DNA of 54,951 nt, from NCBI RefSeq assembly GCF_012033735.1, contig NZ_JAAVJD010000008.1:1-54951 (forward strand). Reading direction: 5' to 3'. Under the pieces are notes generated by a model. It made no database searches, was not told where the DNA came from, and saw nothing but the letters and a program-made list of their open reading frames with translations. Below are positions 41,994 through 49,265 of this stretch, piece by piece. The position numbers and the translations under genes were made by a program. The first letter of the stretch is position 1, and every line of letters begins with the position of its first letter. Origin of the DNA: Streptomyces lonarensis (GTDB taxonomy: Bacteria > Actinomycetota > Actinomycetes > Streptomycetales > Streptomycetaceae).

Positions 41994-42458
41994 TCTCGCC
42001 CTCTCTCGGGAACGGTGAGCGTGACGCGGGTCTGAGCGTGCGTGCGGACGCAGCGAGCGCGACGCCACGGGGTGTCCTGCGGCGCGACCGTGAGCCGCAG
42101 GCCGCCGGTGTGGTGCAACCGGGTGGAGGCGGCACGGAGATCCGCACCCGGGCCGGCTCGTTGCGGGGGGGCGGGCGGCGTCAGGTCCGGCGGCTGCGCC
42201 CGGGAGGCATCCGGCGGCCACCGCGCCGCGGGCCGCTCCGGCTGCGGTGTCGGCTCCGGCTTCGGTCTCGCTGACGCGGGCGGTCCGCGAGCGACGGGCG
42301 GCGTACTGCCGCACCGCAGCTCTCCGTCGCGCACTCACGGTTTTCCGGACCGCGCACGGTCGGGGCGCGGAACCGTGGTCCGGCGTGAGGTTCCCGCGGC
42401 GGCGGTGACGGGACGACGCCCGACATCACCTCCCCCTCCCCGGCCCGGTCCTGATCGG
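41994..42458. other. Intergenic region between the P450 operon and the isonitrile oxidase gene
   Basis: There are 465 bases without a supported gene. The part next to 41994 should hold the promoter of the long P450-to-ACP operon, but I see no clear -10/-35 and no copy of the shared operator. A nested stem-loop lies at 42334-42389. Confidence 0.4.
42334..42389 (-). terminator. Possible terminator behind the isonitrile oxidase gene
   Basis: Three nested complementary pairs occur: CTCACG/CGTGAG (42334-42339 with 42384-42389), CCGGACC/GGTCCGG (42345-42351 with 42377-42383) and ACGGT/ACCGT (42356-42360 with 42372-42376). The structure begins 70 bases past the stop at 42459. Bulges make it imperfect. 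Confidence 0.45.
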
Positions 42459-43346
42459 TCAGACCCGAATACCCTCGTAGAAAGGGTGCTCGTCGTGGAC
42501 GGTCACACGGAACGACGAGGTCGGCTCCGGCTGCGAGGTGTGGAGCGCCCGGTGGATGAGCGAACGGTTGTCCCAGACGAGGATGTCGCCCTGCTCGAAG
42601 GTCTGCAGGTGGATACCCGGGTGACTGAAGGTGTCGTCGGTCTGCCCGGTCGCGTCCAGCAGCTCCTGCAGCAGTCCGCTGTCGAGGTCGTTGCCCTCGG
42701 CGTCCGCGAGGGAGAGCGCGAACCCTTCGCTGAGGTAGAGAATCCGCTCGCCGGTGACGGGGTGGACCGTCACGGTGGGGTGGGTGACGGTGGGGGTCTC
42801 GGCCTCCACGTCGGCGAGGACCTCGACAAGCGGCCGGTAGACGTCGGTCGGGCGGATCTTGAAGTACCGCTGCACGCTGTGCCGGCAGACCGTGCCCTCG
42901 ACAGCGTCCTTCAGCCGCTGCGGCAGCGCCTCGTACGCGCGGCCCATGTCGATGAAGTACGTGCCGCGGTTGACCTTGGGGATGACCTGCGGATAGATGA
43001 GGGTCAGTCCGAACGGCTCGGGCATGAACTCGTAGTCGGCGTGCCAGAACTTGCCGGTGCGGGGCACGCCGATCTGCTCGCCGTTGTGCGGCACGTTGGA
43101 GGAGACGAAGACGTCCGGCTCCTCGGGGTGCCAGTACATCTTCTGGTAGTAGCGCTCGACGCGGCCCAGGCGGCGGCCGAGTTGCACGTACTGCGACGGA
43201 GTGAGGTCCTGCCCTCGGAGGACCGCGATCTTCTCCGTGTGGACGATCTTCTTGAGAGCGCTGAAATCGGCATCCGACGCGGTCGCCGGGTCGAAATCGG
43301 AGATGGTGACGCCCAGCGTCTTGCCGGGCTGCTTCGCGACAATCAT
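42459..43346 (-). CDS. Fe(II)/2-oxoglutarate-dependent isonitrile-forming oxidase (ScoE/Rv0097-like)
   Basis: The 295-residue TauD-fold enzyme has the iron triad His102-x-Asp104 in FWHADYEFM and His265 in [10 protein letters not shown], plus the 2-oxoglutarate Arg280 in SSFRVTVHD. From memory, ScoE uses Tyr96, Tyr97, Tyr101, His132, Asp134, Tyr135, Arg157, Lys193, His295, His299 and Arg310. Subtracting a constant 30 gives Tyr66, Tyr67, Tyr71, His102, Asp104, Tyr105, Arg127, Lys163, His265, His269 and Arg280, all of which are present here. ScoE performs the oxidative decarboxylation of an N-carboxymethyl-3-amino acid to the isonitrile, so the same chemistry is inferred. ATG at 43346 follows AGGGGA. 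It is divergent from the TetR gene. Confidence 0.88.
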   Translation of the reverse strand: MIVAKQPGKTLGVTISDFDPATASDADFSALKKIVHTEKIAVLRGQDLTPSQYVQLGRRLGRVERYYQKMYWHPEEPDVFVSSNVPHNGEQIGVPRTGKFWHADYEFMPEPFGLTLIYPQVIPKVNRGTYFIDMGRAYEALPQRLKDAVEGTVCRHSVQRYFKIRPTDVYRPLVEVLADVEAETPTVTHPTVTVHPVTGERILYLSEGFALSLADAEGNDLDSGLLQELLDATGQTDDTFSHPGIHLQTFEQGDILVWDNRSLIHRALHTSQPEPTSSFRVTVHDEHPFYEGIRV

Positions 43347-43631
43347 GGTTCCCCTCCCATGAAGAACGGAAGCCGAAACAAACAGCAGGCGCAGGCGTGC
43401 CGACATCGGAATACCGAAAGGCACCGCTCTGCGTCCGCGGCGGCTGGCTCGACACTACGAGAAGGTTCAGAGCGGAGGCCAATAACATCTTCTTATCGGG
43501 ACAGCCGGTGAAACGTGGCCGCCAAAGGTGCTCTACCTGTGCCCCTCGCCGCCCCTCTCCCCCACCCGGCACAGGGGTGGGCCCGCGGGGCGCGGTGGCA
43601 ACCCGGCCGATCCGACCGACCCGCGACAAGT

Positions 43632-43671
43632 ACGGCGGCACGGCGGCACGGCGGCACGGCGGCACGGCGGC
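43632..43671. repeat. Five perfect tandem copies of an 8-bp unit
   Basis: The unit acggcggc is repeated five times directly upstream of the operator and start of the TetR gene. Copy-number change in such a repeat could alter promoter spacing, but no evidence of that is visible in one sequence. Confidence 0.9.
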
Positions 43672-43682
43672 CGAAACTTACC

Positions 43683-43698
43683 GCACGATCGTTTTGTC
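43683..43698. promoter_or_regulatory. Cluster operator copy 3, upstream of the TetR gene
   Basis: GCACGATCGTTTTGTC matches GCACGATCGTT of copy 1 exactly and lies 65 bases before the TetR start, between the divergent TetR and isonitrile oxidase genes. This suggests autoregulation and that this TetR protein binds all three sites. Confidence 0.55.
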
Positions 43699-43762
43699 AG
43701 TACCCTGGTGGCCCGATCAGTGCGAGGCCCGCGGCGCGCCACGCGGAGCGAGGAGTACCGAC

Positions 43763-44413
43763 GTGACCGAACGGCGTCCCGACGGGCGAGTCGAACGAGG
43801 GAACCAGACCAGACGCCTGGTCCTGGAACGGACCGTTCGCATCGGATCGTCGGAGGGCTTGGAAGCCCTTTCCCTGGGCCGGCTGGCGACCGAGTTGAAG
43901 CTGAGCAAGAGCGGTGTGTTCGCCCTCTTCGGCTCGAAGGAGGGGCTGCAGCTGGCCACGGTCCGGGCGGCCTCCCGGATCTACGTGGACCACGTGATCG
44001 AGCCCGTCCTCGCCCAGCCGCCGGGGCTGGCCCGCCTGTGGGAGCTGAGCGAGGTCTGGCTCCGCTATTCCGCGGAACGGGTCTTCCCGGGCGGCTGCTT
44101 CTTCCAGCGCGTCAGGGTCGAGTACAGCTCGCGCCCCGGCGCGGTTCAGGATGCCGTCCGAGCGGCAGACACCGCGTGGCGCACCTTCGTGCGGCAGACG
44201 GTGCTGGAGGCCCAGGACGCCGGGGAGATCACCCCGCACCGGTCGGCGGAGCAACTGACCTTCGAACTCACGGCACTCTGGGAGTCGTCCAACACCCAGT
44301 CCGTCCTCACGGACTCCGACACCCCCTACCCCCAGGCACGGGCGGGCGTCCGAGAGCTGCTGCGCGCTGTGGCAACGGTGGAACCGGAGTTCCTCGCCCA
44401 GGCAGCGGCATAG
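43763..44413 (+). CDS. TetR-family regulator, probable repressor of the isonitrile cluster
   Basis: The 216-residue product has the N-terminal DNA-binding domain: VLERTVRIGSSEGLEALSLGRLATELKLSKSGVFALFGSKEGLQLATV, with the helix-turn-helix at about residues 45-65. The ligand domain follows, including the conserved GGCFFQRVRVEYSSRPGAVQDAV block of the TetR_C_6-like group. GTG at 43763 has AGGAG eight bases upstream. Position at the right border, divergent from the oxidase gene and downstream of operator copy 3, makes it the best candidate for control of the cluster. Confidence 0.88.
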   Translation: MTERRPDGRVERGNQTRRLVLERTVRIGSSEGLEALSLGRLATELKLSKSGVFALFGSKEGLQLATVRAASRIYVDHVIEPVLAQPPGLARLWELSEVWLRYSAERVFPGGCFFQRVRVEYSSRPGAVQDAVRAADTAWRTFVRQTVLEAQDAGEITPHRSAEQLTFELTALWESSNTQSVLTDSDTPYPQARAGVRELLRAVATVEPEFLAQAAA

Positions 44414-44522
44414 CCCGGGCGCTCACCTCGGCATCCGGCCGGTCCTTTCCCGCCCCCTGACCTCGCCGCCGTCCTCCGCCGGCTGAGAGACCGGGGGCCC
44501 GGTGAGCCCCTCGGCAAGGAGG

Positions 44523-44771
44523 TCACGCCACCGGCACGCGAAGGCGGCCGGCGCGGCGGTGCAGATATGCGGCCGCGACCAGGGGGAGCATCGAGGCGAT
44601 CAGCGCCACGCCCGGCAGTCAGCCGGCGGTCATCCCGTCGACCAGCACCGGGAACAGTCCTGCCGCGAGCGGGAGAACGGGCCACGACGAGAGGGCCGCG
44701 GCGATGCCCCTGAGCTTGTCGGAACCCAAGCGGTGGCTCGCCAGGTCAGCACGGAAGCCGACACCACACAT
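44523..44771 (-). pseudogene. Decayed membrane-protein gene with an in-frame stop
   Basis: Read on the minus strand from ATG at 44771, the frame gives MCGVGFRADLASHRLGSDKL, then a hydrophobic segment WPVLPLAAGLFPVLVDGMTAG, a TGA at 44621-44619, and a second hydrophobic segment GVALIASMLPLVAAAYLHRR before the final stop. Two membrane helices on either side of a stop, in one frame, point to the C-terminal remnant of a multi-helix transporter or integral membrane protein. No upstream part of it is visible, so it is both truncated and interrupted. Confidence 0.55.
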
Positions 44772-45762
44772 CAGCAGTCGCAACAGGGTAGATCCCGGTG
44801 CTCCCGCGGTGCGGCACCGCGGGAGGTGCGGTTGTCAGCGCAGGAATGAGTTGCGCTGCCGATCGGGTCACCGCGTGCGTGATGCGCCGTCGTGGCGGGC
44901 AACCCGAACGGGGCGACCTACCCACCGACCAGGCCCCCTGACCTCACACGCGGCCAGAAGCGCTCCTCACGGGCGGAGAGCAAGAGCGACGGTGACGTCA
45001 CCCGTGGCGGTCATTTTCGCTCAGCTCTCCACATGAGAATGGAAAGACAGAGAGCACAGCACGCCGTGACGCCACCGAGGAGCCACCAAACAGCGCTCGC
45101 ACCCCCTTCTTCGCCCCGCGCGAGAACCAGCGAAAGAACGGCCGCCGAGAACAACGCTCCCATAAACGCACGGAGTCCGGCCGAAGTTCCTATTGCTCTT
45201 CCCTCTCTCCACGTCGTGGAGCCGACGAAGTCATTCCCGGCTCCACATCCCGTCGTCAGATACGTCGATTCCCGCCGGTCAGGCCGACACCGGCACACGC
45301 CACGCGGGTACCCACCGCAGTCGGAGGAAACCTGGCGCCGAGAGTTCCGGCCATACGGCGCACGTCGGTAACCGGCGGCCACATCCCGGCGCTCACGGTC
45401 CATGGCCAAGGGAGGCTTCCGCCTGGATCTCGCAACTCGCACGGAGGACTCTGCGCTCCAACGGCGAGGACGCAGGCGGCCGACGCAGGTGAAGCACACG
45501 CGAGGCTCGGAGTGCTCCGCGCTCACCTCGGCACCGATCAGGACCGGGGAAGCCTGCCGGGCGGTCATCGACCGCCGCGGGAGCGGTTCTCACCGCGGCG
45601 GCGCACCGCGGACCGTCGCCACACAGCCGCTGCCCTCTCCGACCCACCGCGCAGAGGCTTCGGGCCCCGCGGGAGGGCCGAACCGGTCGCTGGGGCACCA
45701 CCGCCCCACCCCTCACACGCGAGGCTCCGGCGCGGTGCACCGGAACGAAACATACCGTCCCT
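44772..45762. other. Long stretch without a confident gene
   Basis: Nearly 1 kb separates the pseudogene from the ArsR operator. Reading frames are mostly Arg/Ser/Pro-rich with no ribosome sites. The only protein-like piece is the short hydrophobic frame at 45011-45163. The region looks like decayed DNA. Confidence 0.5.
45011..45163 (-). CDS. Possible 50-residue membrane protein
   Basis: ATG at 45163 opens MGALFSAAVLSLVLARGEEG, followed by WWLLGGVTACCALCLSILMWRAERK. This gives two hydrophobic helices joined by a short polar loop, with a positively charged C-terminus. The same frame is open upstream and also looks structured (REGRAIGTSAGLRAF), so the start is uncertain and no ribosome site is evident. 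It may be a real small membrane protein or the end of a decayed longer gene. Confidence 0.3.
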   Translation of the reverse strand: MGALFSAAVLSLVLARGEEGGASAVWWLLGGVTACCALCLSILMWRAERK

Positions 45763-45776
45763 GGCTTATATAAGCC
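45763..45776. promoter_or_regulatory. ArsR operator palindrome over the promoter
   Basis: GGCTTATATAAGCC is a perfect 14-bp palindrome with an A/T core 22 bases before the ArsR start. It overlaps a likely -10 region (TATATAAG), as expected for autorepression. Confidence 0.7.
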
Positions 45777-45798
45777 CGGGCCGGTACAGTCTCGGCCT

Positions 45799-46194
45799 GT
45801 GCACGCATTCGATGTTCTCGGCGACCCGGTGCGCCGGCGCATCCTGGAGCTGCTCGCCGAGGGCGAGCAGACGTCCGGGGCGATCACGGACGTGGTACGG
45901 GCCGAGTTCTCCCTGTCCCAACCGGCCGTCTCACAGCATCTCCGCGTGTTGCGCGAGAACGGGTTCGCGTCGGTACGGGCCGAGGGAGCTCGCAGGTTCT
46001 ACGCCATCGATCCGAAGCCGCTCGGCGAGGTCGACCTGTGGTTGAACCGGTTCCGCGGGTTCTGGGAGCAGCGTCTCGACGCCCTGGGCACCGAGCTGGC
46101 CAGAGGCAGGCGCACACCCGGGTCCCTCACGGACCGGCAAACAGGCCCGGCCTCGGCCCCGGGCCGACCTTCTGATGAGAGGAACACAGCGTGA
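45799..46194 (+). CDS. ArsR-family winged-helix regulator
   Basis: The 131-residue protein has the ArsR fold: HAFDVLGDPVRRRILELLAEGEQTSGAITDVV, recognition helix SLSQPAVSQHLRVLRENGFASVRAEGARRFYAID, then KPLGEVDLWLNRFRGFWEQRLDALGTEL. It lacks Cys metal sites, so it belongs to the non-metal subgroup often paired with SRPBCC (AHSA1) proteins. GTG at 45799 lies just downstream of the palindrome and has no strong ribosome site, so the mRNA may be nearly leaderless. The stop overlaps the SRPBCC start (GTGA). Confidence 0.9.
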   Translation: MHAFDVLGDPVRRRILELLAEGEQTSGAITDVVRAEFSLSQPAVSQHLRVLRENGFASVRAEGARRFYAIDPKPLGEVDLWLNRFRGFWEQRLDALGTELARGRRTPGSLTDRQTGPASAPGRPSDERNTA

Positions 46195-46838
46195 AGGACA
46201 TGCTGGACGAACTGGCCGCTGCCCGCCGGACGATGGGTGCAGCCACGCTGCCCGCCGGCGACGCGTACACGATGGAGCTGCGGCGTCGCTACGACGCGCG
46301 GGTCGAGGAGGTGTGGAGCGCCGTCACCGACCCCGAGCGGCTGGGCCGTTGGCTGAAGCCGGTCACGGGAGACTTGAGGCCGGGTGGCTCGTTCACGTTG
46401 GACGGAGGCGAGCACGGGGAGATCCTGCGGTGCGAGCCGCCGCGCCTGTTGCGGGTGTCCTGGCTGTTCGGGCCGGACGCAGACGACTGGCCGGGGACGA
46501 GCGAGGTCGAGGTACGGCTGTCACCAGGCCCTGCCGGAGACACCGAGCTCGAACTGGTGCACGCGGCGGCGGTCGCGGAACCCATGTTCCCGACCTACGG
46601 TCCGGGCGCCGGCGGCGTCGGGTGGGACCTGCATCTCCTCACCCTGGCGCGGTTCCTGGCCGATGGCGAGCCTCTTGATCACGAGGCGTTCCAGACCTCG
46701 CCGGTGGGGCACGAGTTCGTGCGGCGCAGCGCCGCGGCGTGGGGCCAAGCCCATGCGGCCGCCGGCGGCGACCCTGCTCACGTGGCAGCCGCCGTCGAGG
46801 CCACCACTGCGTTCTACGCTCCCGAACAGTCCGCTTGA
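46191..46838 (+). CDS. SRPBCC (AHSA1-type) domain protein
   Basis: The 215-residue product has the START/AHSA1 pattern: YTMELRRRYDARVEEVWSAVTDPERLGRWLKPVTGDLRPGGSFTL, then GEILRCEPPRLLRVSWLFG, and a C-terminal helix region GVGWDLHLLTLARFLADG. The fold forms a hydrophobic pocket for a small ligand. In ArsR-SRPBCC pairs the SRPBCC protein is the regulated partner, and its biochemical role is usually unknown. It is co-translated with ArsR. Confidence 0.88.
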   Translation: MKDMLDELAAARRTMGAATLPAGDAYTMELRRRYDARVEEVWSAVTDPERLGRWLKPVTGDLRPGGSFTLDGGEHGEILRCEPPRLLRVSWLFGPDADDWPGTSEVEVRLSPGPAGDTELELVHAAAVAEPMFPTYGPGAGGVGWDLHLLTLARFLADGEPLDHEAFQTSPVGHEFVRRSAAAWGQAHAAAGGDPAHVAAAVEATTAFYAPEQSA

Positions 46839-47189
46839 GCGTGAGGCCCTGCCCCCGTCGTTGCCACGTGCGGTCAGTGGCGCGCCTGACAAGAACGGGG
46901 CCGAGCGAGCACTTCGCCGGCGTGCGCATGGTGTGCGCACCAGCGCAGGCGGTGGCACGAGCGAGCGGCGGAGCTGGGCGGGGGCAGCTTCCCTCCGCGG
47001 CAGCTCCGCCGCGCGCGGACAACCGTCGGCGACCCGTGGGGGTCCGAGGCGGGCGGCCACGCCGACCTCTGCCTGACAGCGGTAACGTGATTACCGGCAG
47101 GGTGGGACGTGTCCTGACCGGCGCGAGCAGCAGCTGCTCCCGACCTTCCGACGCCCCACTCCCACGGGACAGCGAGGTTGAGCCGCGTC
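46839..47189. other. Intergenic region upstream of the XRE-type gene
   Basis: About 350 bases contain no convincing gene. A 17-bp palindrome at 47080-47096 is the only clear structure. Confidence 0.45.
47080..47096. promoter_or_regulatory. Palindrome CGGTAA-N5-TTACCG, candidate operator
   Basis: A perfect 6-bp inverted repeat with a 5-bp spacer lies about 95 bases upstream of the XRE regulator start, in a locally A/T-richer patch, and could be its operator. Confidence 0.45.
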
Positions 47190-48641
47190 ATGCCAGAGGT
47201 GCCAGAAACGCCCGAGCACGCACGGCGGCTCGCGGAGCTGCTGACCGACGTGAAGGAACGCTCCGGACTCAGCTACGGTGCGCTCGCCGAGCGACTGCAC
47301 AGCAGCACCTCCTCACTGCACCGCTACTGCCGCGGCGCCGCTGTCCCGCAGGAGTACGCGCCGATCGAACGGTTCATCCGGGTCTGCCGCGGCACCCGTG
47401 AGGAGGTCGAGGAGGGCCACCGCCGCTGGATCCTGGCGGACGAGGAGCGACGACGGGAGAGCCGTCGCGCTGCGTCGACTCCCCGGCCCGCGTCCGGTGT
47501 TCCGCCCGCCGCTCCCCCCGGTGGCGCCGACCGCGAGGCGCACGGCCCGCCCTCGGCCGGTGTGACGTCGGTAAAGCCGGCGGAGTCGGCGGACGGATCG
47601 TCCCGGGCCACCGGCGGCGAGCTGCCCGGGGGCACCGACCGGTCCGCGGGCGTCGGACCCGCCGTGCCGCCGACCCCACAGGCCCCGTCGGGTCCCGAGC
47701 GGGATGCCCCGAGCCGAGGGCCCGGCGAGGCCGCGGTGCTGGCGGACCGCGGAGCGCCCTGTCCCGCCGACCGCTCCCCCGCCCGGGTACGACGGATTCC
47801 ACTGCTGGTCACGGCCGCCGCCCTCGTCGCGTCCGCGCTCGCGGCGTTCCTGTGGTCGGGGACCGCCGAACGCACCGAGGGGATCGCGGGCGCAACGGCG
47901 GACGCCCCGCCGCCCGAGCGGGGGGACGGTCATCCGGACGGGGCATTGGGCGAGGACCCCGCAAGCGGGGCGGACCGCGGTGCTGCGGACGTCCCCGTGC
48001 CGGGGCAGGGAGAGGGACAGGGAGAGGGGCAGGCCGCGAGCGCCCCGCTCACCGTCCTGGTGAAGCCCCACGACTACGAGGGGCCGTGCGACCAGCACCT
48101 GCTGGTCGATCTGCCGCCCGAGCAGGTGGCACCCGCGCCGCCGTTCCCGGGGGCTGCGCCCTGGATCGAGGACCATGGCGCCGTCCCGGCCTTCGCCCAG
48201 CGCGTCGGGATCACGGTTCAGGGGACCGGCCCGCAGGCCGTCATCCTGGAGTCGGTCGACGTCCGCGTCACCCGCCGGGGCGCTCCGCTGGGCTGGAACG
48301 AGTACGCGTTGAACCTGTACGGCTGCGGCGGCGCGCTCCACCCCCGGCCGTTCTCCGTGGATCTGGACAGCGACCGCCCCGTCGTCGAACCGGGCGCGGA
48401 CCAGCCGGGCTTCCCCTTCACGGTCGACCAGTCCGACCCGGAGATCCTCCACATCAACGCGCGGACCACCGACCACGACGTCAGCTGGGATCTGACCCTG
48501 CGCTGGACGAGTCAGGGCCGTACCGGCACCACACGCATCGACAACGACGGCAGTCCGTTCCGCACCAGCGCCGGAGTCGGGGCGTGGCGGTACGCGTACA
48601 CGTCCCACACGGCGTGGGAGCCGCACCCCCGGACCGACTGA
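47190..48641 (+). CDS. XRE-type helix-turn-helix protein with membrane anchor and extracytoplasmic domain
   Basis: The 483-residue protein opens MPEVPETPEHARRLAELLTDVKERSGLSYGALAERLHSSTSSLHRYCRGAAVPQ, an XRE helix-turn-helix. A low-complexity Pro/Gly/Ser linker runs to about residue 195. One membrane helix follows (IPLLVTAAALVASALAAFLW), then a second linker and a C-terminal domain (about 290-483) with beta-strand character, two Cys (GPCDQHLLVDL, LYGCGGALHP) and WDLTLRWTSQG. This architecture (cytoplasmic DNA-binding, one helix, outer sensor) is common in Streptomyces. ATG at 47190 is chosen; TTG at 47178 is in frame but sits on the GAGG. The signal it senses is unknown. Confidence 0.8.
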   Translation: MPEVPETPEHARRLAELLTDVKERSGLSYGALAERLHSSTSSLHRYCRGAAVPQEYAPIERFIRVCRGTREEVEEGHRRWILADEERRRESRRAASTPRPASGVPPAAPPGGADREAHGPPSAGVTSVKPAESADGSSRATGGELPGGTDRSAGVGPAVPPTPQAPSGPERDAPSRGPGEAAVLADRGAPCPADRSPARVRRIPLLVTAAALVASALAAFLWSGTAERTEGIAGATADAPPPERGDGHPDGALGEDPASGADRGAADVPVPGQGEGQGEGQAASAPLTVLVKPHDYEGPCDQHLLVDLPPEQVAPAPPFPGAAPWIEDHGAVPAFAQRVGITVQGTGPQAVILESVDVRVTRRGAPLGWNEYALNLYGCGGALHPRPFSVDLDSDRPVVEPGADQPGFPFTVDQSDPEILHINARTTDHDVSWDLTLRWTSQGRTGTTRIDNDGSPFRTSAGVGAWRYAYTSHTAWEPHPRTD

Positions 48642-48696
48642 CCTCGCCGACGCTCCGGTTGCACCGGGCCCCGGGCGTGCGGAGCGTCGGCGAGGT
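48641..48696. terminator. Bidirectional terminator, 17-bp perfect stem
   Basis: acctcgccgacgctccg at 48641-48657 is exactly complementary to 48680-48696, with a 22-nt GC-rich loop, between the converging genes ending at 48641 and 48700. Confidence 0.82.
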
Positions 48697-48699
48697 GGC

Positions 48700-49035
48700 T
48701 CAGCGCTCCGACGTCAGCACCCGGTGGCACCAGCCGATCACGTAGGCGTTCACGAGGGCGCCGAGCAGGATCGGCGCGAACAGGACCGCGGGGTGCTCGC
48801 TCAGCATCGGTGGCGCCGCGAGACTCAGCGGCAGGGTTGCCAGCATCGGCCAGATCATGGCGAGCGAGGCGTCGTCGGGCGCGTGGGCGACGGTGGAGGC
48901 GATCGCCCAGATGAGCAGCGCGACCAAGCCGCCCAGGTAGATCAGGGCAGATGGGGTGGTGAGGGTGACGCGGACGGTGCGGAGGAAGGACCGGCGCTCA
49001 GGGGGCGTGGGGCTGCCGGATGCGGAGAGGGACAC
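48700..49035 (-). CDS. Small integral membrane protein (SCO4225-like)
   Basis: The 111-residue product has a short polar N-terminus (VSLSASGSPTPPERRSFLRTV), then three hydrophobic segments: ALIYLGGLVALLIWAIAST, LAMIWPMLATLPLSLAAPPM and AVLFAPILLGALVNAYVIGW. It ends CHRVLTSER. The pattern is that of the Streptomyces SCO4225 family of small membrane proteins of unknown function. GTG at 49035 has GAAAGG nine bases upstream. The frame stays open to ATG at 49269, overlapping the kinase stop, but that extension is Pro/Arg-rich noise. It is downstream of the histidine kinase and may be co-transcribed with it. Confidence 0.6.
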   Translation of the reverse strand: MSLSASGSPTPPERRSFLRTVRVTLTTPSALIYLGGLVALLIWAIASTVAHAPDDASLAMIWPMLATLPLSLAAPPMLSEHPAVLFAPILLGALVNAYVIGWCHRVLTSER

Positions 49036-49265
49036 GGGTACGGCCTTTCTGAGAGGTGGATCGGGGCGACGGCTCGCCGGATCGTGGCGGGGCGGCGCAG
49101 GGGCGCGAGGTACCGGGCGCGGAGGTGCTGCCGGTGTGCGGTCGGGGTCGGGGCCCCGTGCCCGGTCCGTCCCGCCGGCCAGAGCCGAATCCGGCGCCTC
49201 CGGCGCGGCGGCGCGCCCGGACGGCGCCCCGAGCCGGTCGTCCGGTGCCGCCTCGCTGACGGTCA

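Noticed and set aside
4068..44413. Lipolanthine or goadvionin-type hybrid of the lanthipeptide and PKS loci
   Set aside because: Attractive because LanD, LanKC and a PKS are all present, but no GNAT acyltransferase is visible, unrelated genes separate the loci by about 7 kb, and the PKS operon carries isonitrile genes instead. Kept only as a remote option.
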